Below, piece after piece: positions 31,757 through 42,768 of a DNA stretch of 64,000 nucleotides. Each line of letters opens with the position of its first letter. The first letter of the stretch is position 1. The notes beneath the pieces were generated by a model. The model searched no databases. It worked only from the letters and a program-made list of their open reading frames with translations, and was not told the DNA's origin. The translations under genes were made by a program, and so were the position numbers. The stretch is from Mastigamoeba balamuthi (lineage: Eukaryota > Evosea > Mastigamoebida > Mastigamoebidae), in contig CACRSC010000021.1 in the NCBI GenBank assembly GCA_902651635.1, positions 1-64,000 of the forward strand, in the 5' to 3' direction.

Positions 31757-34076
31757 ATGACATCGTCATTTTACTAAACGCGACACTCGGGACGCCGCAG
31801 GTCGTCGTCGCTCAAGGTGGAGGATAGTGACAGCAGCGCGAGCGACACCTCGGAGCACGGGCCCAAGAACTGCCAGCCGATATCGTCGGCCGGCAAGTCC
31901 TCGAGCAAATTCGTGCTGCCCCCGCAGTGCGTCGCGCTGCTCAAGCACTCCGCACGCACGCGCTGACGCCCTCTGCGCAGGCGCCTGATGGGCAACGACA
32001 GCGACAGCGACAGCTCGGAGGACGACAGGCCCGCGAGGCACGCTGCGGAGCCCGCGGCGTCGCAGGACGCGAGGCCGAGGGCCAGCACGGCGATGGCGCC
32101 GCGCAGGGCAGCGCCGCCTGTGCCACCGACGTCGTCGTCGCCTCCGCCCGCGCTGCAGAGGCGCGACAGCACCAAGAGGGCGCCGCCGCCCCCGCCGTCG
32201 TCGCTCGAGCAGGAGACGCCTGCCGGTGCCTCGGAGGTCGACAAGTGGTGCGAGAGCGAGCACGTCGACCAGGACGTGCGCGACGCGCTGCGAAAGCGCT
32301 GCATCACGACGCTCGAGCAGCTCAAGCCGCTGACCGACGACCAGCTCATCGACATGGGCATCAAGAGCTGGTCCAAGCGCCTCTTTGTCATCAACGCCAT
32401 CTGCAAGCTCCCGCGCCAGCCCGCGCCCCCTCTGCCGTCGCGCGCTCGCTCGCGGCCCGACATGCGCCCGTCGATGGACCCGTCGCCCGGCATCGCGGGC
32501 ACAGCGTCGCCGCCGGAGCCCGACGGGGGCCCAACGCCCCCGCCGACCACCGGGACCATCAGGAAGCCGAGGGTGACGCCGCCCACGCTGGCACCGCCGC
32601 CGCCGCTGGTCGTCCCCGGGCGCGGGAGCAGCGGGCCGACGCTCGCCCCGCCCCCGCCTCTGACGAGGCCCGGGGTCACGCCGTCGCCGGGCCGCGAGAG
32701 GCGCCCGTCGTACTCTGCTGCCCCACAGCAGGAGGAGGCTGCGGCGCTGGACCCCGAGGCTGCGGCAGCGAAGATCCAGGCGACGTGGAGGATGTACGGC
32801 GTCCGGTGCTGGTTTGTCGAGAAGGGTTAGCTCTGCCCACGCGCACCGCGTCTCCCTGCGAGTCCATGCGTGTCTGACCGAGCCTGTGCAGGGAGCCCGA
32901 GGAAGGCGTTTGTGGAGGGCATCGTCAAGGCGACGCAGCAGATGGCGATGACGATGTCTGCGCTGGGTACCAACGTGATCGACGTGCTCAAGGAGAAGTC
33001 GAGCGGGGGGCTGCTCTCGGACCAGGAGCTGCGCACGGTCTTCGGCGCCGCCGAGCAGCTCAGCCGCCCCGTCGCCGAGCTCGCCTCGCTCCTGCGCACG
33101 CACACGCAGCGCTGGAACCGCGCGCGGCTGCTCTCGGACGTGTTCCTGCGCAGGCTCGACTTTGAGCGGTGGGTGCGCTCGGTCAAGTTCTTCCTCTTCA
33201 GCCAGGCCGCCTCGCTGCACGTGCTGCAGGACCTGATGTCCAAGCGCAGCAAGCTCGCCAAGTGGGTGCACGGGCGCGACCAGGACCTGCCACTGAGCTC
33301 CGAGGCGCACGCCGAGGGCTCGATCATCGCGTTCTTCGGTGAGCCCGGGCGCCACCTGTCGACGCTGACGGCGCTCGTCAAGGACCTCTACGGCGCCACC
33401 CCGGAGAACTTCCGCGACTACGAGGGCCTCGGCCGGCTCGCCTCGCAGCTCCAGGCCCTGCTCGACTGGTCTGCCCAGCAAGCGGTACGAGGCTCTGCTG
33501 GCTCTTGGTCCCCTCCTGGCTTCTCATTTCTGGGTCCTTGCAAACGCAACAGGAGCGCGACACGGTGGTGAGCGAGGGATACCAGAAGCTCCAAGAGCTC
33601 GCCAAGTCGCTCGACGGTTGCCCCAAGGACCTCGTCAAGTGGGGCCGCACTTTGGTCGGGTACGCAGTCCGCCGAGCTGCGCTCGGGCGTTTGTCTGGCA
33701 TCTCAAAGGGGCCTGTGCCGCACTGCGCAGGGAGGGCACTGTGAGCCAGCTGATCAGCGACGGGGAGAAGGAGAGGCAGGACCGCAGCTACGTGCTGCTG
33801 AGCGACCTCATCGTCTTTGTCAAGCCCGGCGGCAAGAAGCGCCGCGTCAAGGACGTCTACGACCTGACGTCGGCCAACGTCCGCAACGTCGAGGACGGGT
33901 CGGTGCAGGGGCACCAGCTCAAGAACGGGTGGGTGCTGCACACGACGCAGGAGTCGCTGGTGCTCTACGCGGCGTCGCCCGAGGACAAGCGCAGGCACAT
34001 GGCCCTCATGCACACGACCGTCGAGGCCCTCAAGGACGAGCTCGTGCGCCAGCGCGAGTTCCGCAGCTCGATGTGA
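31757..34076 (+). CDS. SAM-IQ-DH-PH protein, Rho-family exchange factor
   Basis: Six exons: 31757-31764, 31801-31926, 31981-32825, 32892-33484, 33553-33659 and 33731-34076, giving 674 residues. Order: Ser/Asp-rich N-terminus; SAM domain at about 131-188 (VDKWCESEHVDQDVRDAL, then LIDMGIKSWSKRLFVINAI); Pro-rich linker; IQ motif at about 310 (AKIQATWRMYGVRCW); DH domain at about 327-525 (LLSDQELRTVFG, RARLLSDVFL, FFGEPGRHL); PH domain from about 560 (SYVLLSDLIVFVKPGGKKRR). DH-PH modules load GTP on Rho GTPases; the IQ motif suggests calmodulin control. The first exon has only 8 coding bases, and its 36-nt intron contains a near-perfect branch site (TTTACTAAAC). Confidence 0.8.
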
Positions 34077-34255
34077 TGCCGGGTTCCGATAGCTTTCGTC
34101 TTTGTTTTTCAACACAATACTGGTTCGGTTTTGAAAACAGACAAATGGAATTCAAGCTTATTCAAAACGGGGAGCCAACTCCATTTGTCTTACACTGATT
34201 TCGCCTGACTTTGACGTGTCGTTCAGGATGCAACGAAGCAGGACACTTGTGTGAA

Positions 34256-34326
34256 GCACTGGTGGTCTAAGGGTAGAATGCTCGCCTGCCACGCGGGCGA
34301 TCCGGGTTCGAGTCCCGGCCAGTGCA
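34256..34326 (+). tRNA. trnG-GCC: tRNA-Gly(GCC)
   Basis: A 71-nt cloverleaf: acceptor GCACTGG pairs with CCAGTGC, discriminator A. The A/B boxes (TGGTCTAAGGGTAGAAT and GGTTCGAGTCC) are standard. The anticodon loop CTGCCAC reads GCC between stems CGC(C) and GCG. No intron. It closely matches the common eukaryotic tRNA-Gly(GCC). Confidence 0.95.
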
Positions 34327-34327
34327 A

Positions 34328-34332
34328 TTTTT
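34328..34332 (+). terminator. Pol III terminator of tRNA-Gly
   Basis: A run of five T starts two bases after the tRNA 3' end, the usual Pol III stop. Confidence 0.8.
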
Positions 34333-34647
34333 GTACTCGCCTCTCCTCGGTCGGGGTGGCTGGGTGGTCTGGTCGGTCGGTCGAGACTCCTGCAGCCGTG
34401 CAGTGCACCAGACCGAGCTAGCTCGCTTCGGAACTCGCCTTCCTTCTGAAGTTTTTCCTCTGAGATACGCTGTTGTCAACGACGAAAACGGGACGTCCTT
34501 TGTACTTCTACAGCTTTCCCGAACTGTTTTTCAGGCTTGTCGGTGATCGCAACGTCGTTCTGGCGTTCTTCTGGCATCTCCTGTGCCACAGAGGCACTTA
34601 TAGCCCACAGAGTGCTATTGTCATCCCGCACGCGTTGCGCACCGGAG

Positions 34648-36006
34648 ATGGCTGCTGCGTGGGCTTCGGTCACCAGCGAGGCGCTCTGCCTCCTCTACCT
34701 CGCCGTCTCGCTCGCCCTCTTTGTCGCCGAGGTCGTCCGGCGCCTGCAGAGGCCCGCCACGCCCCCGGGAGACGACGCCCTCTGCTCCTCGCCGCTCGTG
34801 GGCACAACGACGCCCTCGCCCATCGTCAGCGACTCGGAATGCGCAGTCGCCGAGTACTCGCCCCGAAAGAACATGTGCTGGTGCTGCAGCCGCCGCATGG
34901 CGTTCAAGGCCCTGCTCCTCGTGGGCTGCTGGAGTTCGCCCCCTTCCCCCCTCCCCCCCGGGGCTCGTTCGCGTTGCTATGCGAGGGCGAAGTTGTCGTT
35001 CCGCTGTTTGTCCGTTCGAATTCGCTTTTTCTCAGCATCTTCTCAGCACGGGCCGCGTGCTTCGGTCTGCTCGCGTGGTCTCCCGCGGGGCTCGACGCCA
35101 GCCGGGGCCTGCAGTATCTCCTGTACCAGGCGCCCACGTTCGTGCTCTTCGCCTGCTTCCTGATAATCGTGGAGCTCTGGTAAATTGTCCAGAAAGAACA
35201 CACCAACGCACGTTTGGTGCATTGAGACTCGGAACGCTCAAGCGACGTTCTGCCCCGCGGCGTTTAGGGCCGAGATCGTGCACGCCGACGGAAATGCGTC
35301 GGGGCTTCGGTGGCTCTCGCTGCGCGTTCTGGCGGTCGCCCCCGTTCTGCTGGCCTGCTGCGCCCTCGTCGCCACGGAGCTCTCCGCCGTCGCCCGCGGC
35401 CAGCACTGGTCGTCCCTACGTCACTCCCGTTACGTTTTCGAATGTGTACGCTCGCCGACAGACACCAACGCCCCACCGCGGGCCGCTTCGGTGATCGCCG
35501 CTGCCCCTCTGCCCTGACCCCCGCCTTCCCCGGACGGCCCGCAGATCATCGGGGCCCTCTACCTCGTCCTGGCCGTCCTCTACGTCGCCTACGGGTCCGT
35601 CGTCGTCCGCATGCTGCGAGCGCGGCGCAGGGCCGCGCTCGAGTCCCGCGCCCTCCTGCACCGCTGCTCGCACGAGCGGCCGCTGGCGCGCACGGTGGAG
35701 CTGCGCGTGGGCCTGACGGCGCTGCTGGTCGCCGGGTCGTTCCTCGCGCGCGGCGCCATCTGCGCGTGGCTCCTCGCGGCGGGCTCCGCGCGGCTGCCGC
35801 CGTGGTGGGACCTCGCGTACTACCCGCTGGCCGAGGTGGCCCCGCTGGCCGTGCTGCTCGCGCTGCTGTACCAGCCGCCCGGCATGCGGCGCTCGCACCA
35901 CCGCCGCGTGCCCACGCCGCTGCGCGCAGCGATGCCGCTGGTCTACGCGCGCTACTCGTGGGGCCCCGCGTCGCTGCCGAGGAGAGCAGCCCTCTTCACC
36001 AACTGA
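34648..36006 (+). CDS. TOM1/THH1/GPR137-like seven-helix membrane protein
   Basis: Exons 34648-34933, 35047-35179, 35268-about 35445 and 35545-36006 give about 352 residues. Seven hydrophobic helices are present. The layout matches plant THH1/TOM1/TOM3 and animal GPR137: helix 3 region LLYQAPTFVLFACFLIIVELWAEI (family: F-x-x-YALLVLFWAEIY-like), and the last pair FLARGAICAWLL and YYPLAEVAPLAVLLALLYQPP. These proteins sit in vacuolar or lysosomal membranes; GPR137 controls mTORC1/Rag localisation and TOM1 interacts with ARL8. A longer charged loop after helix 1 is unusual. The donor of intron 3 has two candidates (after ...HSRY or ...FEC). Confidence 0.75.
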
Positions 36007-36164
36007 GAAGAAGAGGAAGAGGAAGAAGAAGGCCCTGACGCGAGCAGTGACATCATTCTGACGTCCCCCCGGCAGTAATTCGAATAATTCGAATGAGTAT
36101 GCGCTCCCGTTTTGCGGAGCGCGCAGGAGCCACCGCAACGAGCGCCGCGTGCGTGTCACCGGAG

Positions 36165-36177
36165 GAGATATCGATCT
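36165..36177 (+). promoter_or_regulatory. GAGATATCGATC element upstream of the protease gene
   Basis: GAGATATCGATCTAGA at about 36165-36180 lies about 80 bases before the ATG at 36252 and matches the GAGATATCG seen before CFAP100. Role inferred from position. Confidence 0.3.
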
Positions 36178-36251
36178 AGATTCGCGCCCCGCCACACCTC
36201 GCAGTTTTACCCCACACCCAACACCCCCTCAGTGCACCGGCTGCCCCTGCC

Positions 36252-38484
36252 ATGGCTCGCAGCGTGGTGCTCGTGGAGCTTGCCATCGTGCTCCTCGCGT
36301 TCGTGACCCTGCTGGGCGTCTACCTCTACGGGGCAGACCTGCACATCAAGGCTGTGAGTAGCCCTCCCTGCAGCCCACGCACAGCTGACTGGGCCGCGAC
36401 GAGGGCAGAACAGGATCGCGGGCCACCAGGCGGAGCAGGCAGCCGCGCCGCTGCCCAAGACCTTCGTGCTGCCCGTGACCTCGAGGACGCCGGCCAAGAA
36501 CCAGGCCTCGCGCGGGACCTGCTGGTGCGCGACACTGGAGGAGCTGAGCCCACACAGCTCACCCCCCAGTCCCCCAGGATCTTCGCCACCGTCGGCCACA
36601 TCGAGTCGAGCTACAGGAGGAACGGCTTCGCCAAGGGCTTCCTCGCGGCCGACGAGTATGTGGCGTTCTCCGAGCAGGCCTGTGCGTGACCAGAGGCCCG
36701 CGTGCTGGGCCCCCCCCTGCCGTCCTCACCCGCGTGGCTGCAGACGGCATTGGGTTCGTCAACTACTGCAAGGACAAGGTCGGCGTCGACCCCTGGTGCG
36801 TGGCCGGGCCTGCCAAGGGCACGCCCACGGACGGCAGGCCCGAGTGGCTCTACTACGTGGGGCCCAAGGTCCGCCAGTACATCCTGCCCACCGCGGTCTG
36901 CCCCTACAGCCCCACCGAGGACAGTACGCACCGAGAGAATTCACCTGAATCCAATTGAAATTGAATTGCAATTTAAATTCACCTGAAATGGGGGGTGCGG
37001 CAGGGGAGCTTGAGTGCGCGGGGCTGGGCGCGGCGACGAGGGCGAACCCCGTCTCGCTGAGGATCCGGGGCGTCGAGAGCGCGCACACGGTGGACAGCAT
37101 CAAGCGGCTGCTGCTGGAGAAGCAGACGGCGCTGCCGTGGGACCACGCGATCTACGACGCCACGTACACGATACCCTGCTCGGACCGCCGCACGGGCCTG
37201 CACAACTCGTCGCAGTGCGCCCAGTGCGCGCACCCGTGCCGCGAGTCGTCCGACGGCTGCTGCGCGCGGCTGGTGCTGCCCGGGTACACCAACGAGGGCG
37301 TCTTCAGCCTGCACGGGTGGCCCGTCGCTGCAGGCGGCCACGCGATGCTGGTCGTCGGCTGGAACGACGAGCTCCGCGTCGACACGGGGCTGCCCGGCGA
37401 GATGCGCGAGCACACGACGGGCGGCTTCATCCTCAAGAACTCGTGGGGGTCGCGCGGACACAGCGTGGGCTACTGGGCCCGCGAGCACTCGCTGACGGAC
37501 GAGGCGTTCATCTGCCCCGCAGAGGCCAGCGCCCGCACGTGGCTGCCCGCCAACGCCACGTGCATGCTGCGCCAGGCCGCCGACCCCGTCGCCTGCTCGG
37601 GCGGCGCCGTCAAGGTCGTCCGCAAGCAGTGGGTCCACGGCGCCACGGTCCTCAAGTGCGGCAAGATCACAGGTGCCCGAGCTGCGGTGTTTACCAACCC
37701 ATTTATTTGCTCACCGAGGGGTGGGATGTCATTCCTGATATCATCGCCACATCAGCAGCGCCACATCAATAGGGGGGATGTATTATCGCCCTTGCTCGCT
37801 TGGCTCCTCTCACCCGCCTGTCCGCTGGCCCTGCAGACCCCGTGACGGCGCGCGTGCTCGGGTGGGACGGGTGCCGCCAGGGGATGCGCTACGTGCTGGC
37901 TGCTGACCCCGACAACAAGGGGGAGGTCTACGTCACGGTGCCCAGGAACAGCGACGGGTACGTGCAGTTCGACCTCGTCGAGTGGGACCCCGCGGACCCC
38001 GCGGGCACGGCGCGCCTGATCCGCACGGGCGGCACCACGTGGTACGGCCTCGAGAACCTCCTCACGCCCGTCAAGATCGTCGGGGTACGCTCCGCTGGGC
38101 CTCGGCCTCGCCCGGGGTCTGTGCTCTGACGTCCACGGGGGTCTTGGCAGAACTCGGAGGAGCAGTGCGGGTACTACTTCATGCCCTACGAGACCCTCAC
38201 TGAGGGTGCGATCGCCTCTCCTGTTCCCTGTTCCCTGTTCCCTCCTCTCTCCTCCGAGATGCTCAGCTGACACGGACGGCTCGGGGGCGCCAGGCAACAT
38301 CCGCTACCCGGTGACCGGGACTGATGTGGCCACGGTGCTGTATGTGGACATCGAGTGGGACGACAGCTCGTACCTCGTCAACAAGAACAACGCGGCGCTC
38401 AACTACTCGCTGATTCACAAGTCCACGAAGAAGATGAAGGAGACCAAGTTCCAGGGCCCCTTCGACTGGAATGCTGAGGTTTAG
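36252..38484 (+). CDS. membrane-anchored papain-like cysteine protease (C1 family)
   Basis: Eight exons: 36252-36353, 36409-36524, 36578-36681, 36744-36923, 37004-37672, 37837-38084, 38151-38205 and 38267-38484, giving 563 residues. An N-terminal hydrophobic helix (VVLVELAIVLLAFVTLLGVY) gives a signal anchor. The catalytic residues are all present: Cys72 in NQASRGTCWIFA, His280 in GGHAMLVVGW and Asn313 in LKNSWG. The Cys-His distance (208) is much larger than in papain (134), because of an insertion rich in Cys pairs (CAQCAHPC, DGCC). About 240 residues follow the catalytic core and end in a beta-rich unknown domain. There is no long propeptide before the catalytic Cys. It is probably a lysosomal or surface protease. 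Confidence 0.82.
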
Positions 38485-38577
38485 TTGAGTGGATACGAAA
38501 TACACGAGAACAAATGGTTCTCTTATTTCTTTCACCTAGTAGCCTGCTTTGCGGTCAATTGTGGCTACCTGCAAAAG

Positions 38578-38582
38578 AAAAA
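38578..38582 (-). terminator. Pol III terminator of initiator tRNA-Met
   Basis: Five T on the minus strand lie two bases past the tRNA 3' end. Confidence 0.75.
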
Positions 38583-38584
38583 GT

Positions 38585-38656
38585 TAGCGGAGAGTGGTTT
38601 CGATCCACCGACCTGCGAGTTATGAGCCCGCCACGCTTCCACTGCGCCACTCCGCT
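38585..38656 (-). tRNA. trniM-CAT: initiator tRNA-Met(CAT)
   Basis: A 72-nt cloverleaf on the minus strand with acceptor AGCGGAG paired to CTCCGCT, discriminator A. The anticodon loop CTCATAA reads CAT. The A1:U72 end pair and the T-arm loop GGATCGAAACC are features of eukaryotic initiator tRNA rather than elongator tRNA-Met. One anticodon-stem pair is G-T. No intron. Confidence 0.93.
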
Positions 38657-38846
38657 ATTTACAAATATTTGGAAGTAGAGTTAGCCTATCTTATCGCTCA
38701 CCTTGACGGAGTATGACAGCGTTCTGATTCTCCGACCCAATTCCCCGGCCAAGCTCCAGTTCCTGTTGTATTCGCCGCTCTCTCGAGTAATGGTCCATCT
38801 AGATATGTGGGATCTCAGCGGCAGTATCTAGAGTTCGGACCAAAGA

Positions 38847-39485
38847 ATGCTGAGACCCTCGATGCGCCCGTCGGCCGACGACGAGCCCCTCGACACCGAC
38901 GGTCAGCCGGCCCCCACCCCTTCCCCCTTTCGTACGCGGCGTGACACTTCCCTTCCCCTCCACCCCCCCGGGGGCGCAGAGCAAGAGGAGATCGTCGACG
39001 GCCTGGAGCGCTCGCACCGGCGCAGCACCGCCTGCCTGACCTACGCCGCCGCCGCCGCCTGCGCCTGCTTCGGCCTCCTCAAGCTCTACCTCTGCGCCAG
39101 CGCCCTGGGCTCGCACCGCGCGGGCCTCTGGGACACGCAGTGCTCCCGCCACCCGCACGCGGCGCTCGCGGCCTCGATGGGCGCCCCCGCCGCCGCGGCC
39201 CTCGAGCTGCTGAGCTCCGCCGCCTTCGTCTTCGTCGGCGCCGCCGTGGCCTTCGTGAGACCGCTGGAAGACGCGCAGAGAACCGTCAGGCGCGCGACGG
39301 TAGCGGCGGCCGCGGCGGCGCTGGCCGTCGGGGCGGCGACGATGGACGCGTGGGCGGCGGCGTGGCTGCTGGGCGTCAACGCCGGCGTGGGCCTCCTGCT
39401 CGAGTACGTGGTCGCCGACCTGCTGCGCACCGGCCAGGACGTGCGCGCGCTCCGGGGCCTCGAGTACAAGTTCAAGAAGCCCTGA
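38847..39485 (+). CDS. four-helix membrane protein, unknown
   Basis: Exons 38847-38901 and 38980-39485 give 186 residues. The 78-nt intron is in frame; splicing replaces a Pro-rich insert with DEQEEIVDG. Four hydrophobic helices, very rich in Ala: YAAAAACACFGLLKLYLCAS, APAAAALELLSSAAFVFVGA, ATVAAAAAALAVGAATMDAW and GVNAGVGLLLEYVVADLL. The tail is basic (YKFKKP). I recognise no family. It lies just downstream of the initiator tRNA and upstream of another unknown gene on the same strand. Confidence 0.6.
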   Translation: MLRPSMRPSADDEPLDTDGQPAPTPSPFRTRRDTSLPLHPPGGAEQEEIVDGLERSHRRSTACLTYAAAAACACFGLLKLYLCASALGSHRAGLWDTQCSRHPHAALAASMGAPAAAALELLSSAAFVFVGAAVAFVRPLEDAQRTVRRATVAAAAAALAVGAATMDAWAAAWLLGVNAGVGLLLEYVVADLLRTGQDVRALRGLEYKFKKP

Positions 39486-39510
39486 GAACGAGAACCAGCA
39501 AGCGGGAGAG

Positions 39511-39557
39511 GGGGGGATATTTGCCCGTATCTCCGGCGCCGAGATACCGAGATATTT
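39511..39557 (+). promoter_or_regulatory. GGGGGGATATT / GAGATATT cluster upstream of the 39637 gene
   Basis: GGGGGGATATTTGCC, GTATCTCC, GAGATACC and GAGATATTTT lie 80-126 bases before the start codon at 39637. GGGGGGATATT recurs exactly before Rab6 (53211). Promoter role inferred. Confidence 0.4.
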
Positions 39558-39636
39558 TCTTCACGTTGGAGAGAAGAGAACAAAAACACCCGCACCCAGC
39601 AAAGGCCCCAATCGGTTTTTGCTGCCGCCCCGTCGA

Positions 39637-40743
39637 ATGTCCGAGGCACCCAAGATCGCCACGCCGCAGCCGCCCGCGCAGGGCCCGCGCATAACCGTCG
39701 GCAGGGACGACTCGCCGCAGAGCACCCACGAGCTCGGGCACATCAGCGCCGTCATCGAGGGCAACGCACTCAAGGCGTGGGACAAGGTGCCCTCCCCCGC
39801 CGCAGCGTGCCCCCCGCCTGCCCCGCCCCCCGCGCGGGCCGGCGGGCACTTGCCGGCGCCTTTTTTTGTTGATTATTGTTTTTTGCCGGAATACTCGGAG
39901 CCGCTGCGATTTTGTTGTTGCGCGTTTGGAACGTGGAACAAACGCGCCTCGCTGGGCAGGACGGGGTGTTCGCGGGGCAGCCGGACCCCGAGCACACGGG
40001 GCAGCACGACTTTGACTACAACTCGTGGCGCGTGGTGGCCAAGAGCGGCACCGTGCGCGTCAGCGTCTCGCACGAGGCGCTGCCGCCGCTGAGCCCCGAC
40101 CTCGACCCCGGGGCCATCGGCACCCTCGTCCTCGGCACCCACGGCCGCGCGGGCGCCGACAGCCCCGTCCAGTACATGACCACCGAGCTGCTCGAGACGT
40201 CCGTGCCCGCCCCCTTCGCTCTCTCCCCCTTGTCGTTTTTTGCATGACGCGCTATTGCGTGGCCCTGGGGAGTGCGGGCGGCTGATTGTGATCTTGTGAT
40301 CTCAGCGAGGAAATCTGCCTGTTGTGGTATCTTTATCCGTGCCACGAGGAATTCCCTAAACGGGAACGGGATATCTCGCCGTGCCCCAATGCGGGATGGG
40401 CGCCGCGCAGAATCAACTGACATTGGCGCCACGGGGACGCAGCGTGGCGTGGCTGGCGCTCGGGGTGCCGCGCGGCCTCTGCGTGAAGATGACGTACGCG
40501 GGGTGGGACAGCGAGACGCCCGTGTCTGTGCGGTTCAACGGGACGGAGCTGGCCAAGGCCAACCACGTGGGGGGCAGCGCGTGGGTCAACCCCTTCGTCG
40601 ACAAGTTCCTCGTCCCGCTCGAGGCCCTGCGCGTGGGGCCGCCGGGGTCGCCGCACCACGACAAGCACGTCATCGAGCTCGAGCTCGAGAAGGAGGCCCA
40701 GATGGTCCTCTTCCTCAGGAGCATCGGCCTCGTCTCGCGCTGA
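39637..40743 (+). CDS. unknown beta-rich protein
   Basis: Exons 39637-39786, 39960-40198 and 40443-40743 give 229 residues; all three joins keep phase. The N-terminus is polar (ITVGRDDSPQSTHELGH). The body alternates strands: NSWRVVAKSGTVRVSVSHEA, VAWLALGVPRGLCVKMTY, TPVSVRFNGTELAKAN and KHVIELELEKEAQMVLFL. This looks like a beta-sandwich, but I recognise no family. The 244-nt last intron is long for this genome. No signal peptide or membrane helix. Confidence 0.6.
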
Positions 40744-41128
40744 CGTGGCACGCCGCGCTGTGCCAACACATCGATTTCTTCTCTTTCCCCCCACCCCACC
40801 AGTGAACAATTTCTTCCGGGCTCGTCAACAAAGGTGACATCATGTGTTCCTTCCGGGGAGGAGGGGGAGATGCGATGCCACTGGCTCTGGCAAGGACATC
40901 TGTCACGGGATATGACAGCAGAAGATACTGGGAGATACCTCTGCACACGGAGAAGATAGGAAAGAAAAAAGAAGAGGAAGAAGGTAGGTTTCTTTGGGGG
41001 GTTCATCTAATCGGGAAAGAGATGAACTTGCCGAAAAGAAACGCCTCGCCGCTTTTGTACCTACTTGCCTGACGTGGCAGGCAAGAAAAATCGCCCCTGA
41101 TGCGATTCAAATTGCAGAGTTACACACC

Positions 41129-42254
41129 ATGTCCACACGGACTGAGCGCATCTTCGCCGCCTTCCAGGGCCCCGTGCTGAGCCTGGACAGCCCCGTGGTC
41201 CACATGTTCAAGACGTACCACATGGAGCTGCTGCTGCCGCGCCGCTGGCGCCAGACCCGCAGCCTCAGCCCCGCGGACGTCTTCGCAGCCCTGCAGTCAG
41301 CCTGCGTCCGCGCCGAGGCCTCGTCGCTCTCGCCCGCCGTCCGCTGCCCGCAGTGCGGCGACGTCGTCGAGGTCGCCGACACGTGGGCGTTCCCGGGGAG
41401 GCTCCCCGACGACCTCGAGAGCTTCTGCGCGACCGTCCGCTCCAAGTGCACGTCTTCGCGCAGGCACCTCCGCGCCGCAGCCCTCGTGCTGACCGTCGAC
41501 ATCGGCGGCGTCACCGTCTGCAGCGGCCCGTTCTCGGTGTTCGCCCGCGAGCCGGGCAGGTACAAGAAGAGGCAGAGGCGCTGCGGGTCGCGGGACCAGC
41601 AGGCGCTCTCGCCGAGCGGAGGGGACTCGTCCACCGTCGCCAGCCCCATCGCCGACCCCAGAGTGGACGTCTCGCTGTCCTCGCGTGCGCTGTCACCAGA
41701 CACCAGCCCCGCACGTTGTTCGGTTGAACTCACCCCCACCTTTCCTGAAACCGAATTTGGCAATTTGCCCGAGGCGTTTGCGCTTCTCTGGCGATTTTGC
41801 TGTGTGCGCAACTTTCGGCAACAACTAAAAAAAACCGTCGCGCGCACAGAGCTGATGCTGGTGGTGCAGATTCTGGAGCCTCAGCCCTGCTCCATGAGCC
41901 TGCCTCTGAGCGCGTTCAACATGGTCGACGGCATCGTCCGTGCGCTGGGGCAGCTCCCCGGCTTTCTCTTCCAGAAGAGCTGCGTCATGGGAACAAACAG
42001 TTCGTGTCCTCCCCGCATCCCCGCACCCCGCACCCCACGTCCCCACGCCCCCACACCACCTGTTGGGTTCACAGCGAACCAACGACACTGGGCCCGCAGA
42101 GCTGCTGGTGTTTGTGCGGGCGTACACTACGGCCGAGGACGCAGTCAAGGGCGACATCATCTGCTACGAGTACGCCAAGAACATCATCCCCAACGAGGTC
42201 AACCGCGACATCATCGATGTCGTCTCGATGCTCGCGCTCTGTCGCAGCTGGTAG
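41129..42254 (+). CDS. tandem family member A, unknown two-domain protein
   Basis: Exons 41129-41684, 41850-41999 and 42100-42254 give 286 residues. Part one (about 1-150) opens MSTRTERIFAAFQGPVLSL, then ELLLPRRWR and CPQCGDVVEV. It goes on to LPDDLESFCATVRSKC, SSRRHLR, LVLTVDIGG and FSVFAREPGRYKK. The CxxC plus CxxxxxC cysteines are kept in all four copies and may bind zinc. A polar linker of variable length follows. Part two (exons 2-3) is compact: MLVVQILE, LGQLPGFLFQKSC, LLVFVRAYTTAEDA, ending in ALCRSW at the stop. I do not recognise either part. The basic stretch after the first part could bind DNA or direct nuclear import. Both introns are phase 1, as in the other copies. Confidence 0.75.
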
Positions 42255-42301
42255 TGGGCGGGCGTCGTGAATCCGTATTGAGTTCGGTGGCGCGCGCCCG
42301 T

Positions 42302-42604
42302 GCGAGCGAGACCGTTGTGCAGAAAAATATATTTTCCGCTTAGTTATCGGTCATGTCCACACTTTCTTTTTCAGTGCCGTCGCCGTGCCGCGGCCAGGTC
42401 CATTGGCGCTCGAAGGACTTGCTGTGTGCCCAGTGCCAGGGGTGGGGATTCAGTGCGGTGGTCCACCCGCGAGCGAGTCCGTTGTTCAGTGGCATAACTT
42501 GCCATATCCGCCTATACTTTTTTCAGAGTCATCAAGACGCAGTCAATCTGGTACGGCCAGGTCCGCCGACGAACGGTAGACTCGCTGTGTCCCTGAGTGC
42601 TGCG
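42302..42604 (+). repeat. 167-bp tandem repeat in the promoter region of family member B
   Basis: GCGAGCGAG(A/T)CCGTTGT(G/T)CAG recurs at 42302 and 42469, and both units continue with AT-rich DNA, CTTTTTTCAG/CTTTTTCAG, then GGCCAGGTCC and GACT(T/C)GCTGTGT. Units are diverged. The repeat lies between members A and B, upstream of B. Confidence 0.65.
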
Positions 42605-42768
42605 GTCGGGATGTGCAGCAATGGCATGATATATTTGTTATCAAACCCGATGGGCAGCATGAACTTTCCTTTTCCAGGCACGATTTTCGCGGCTGCCCCA
42701 CCGTGTGTAGAAGTAGGATATCGCTTGCAGCACTTATATTCACGAGCCCGACTGGTGCACAGGCAGGA

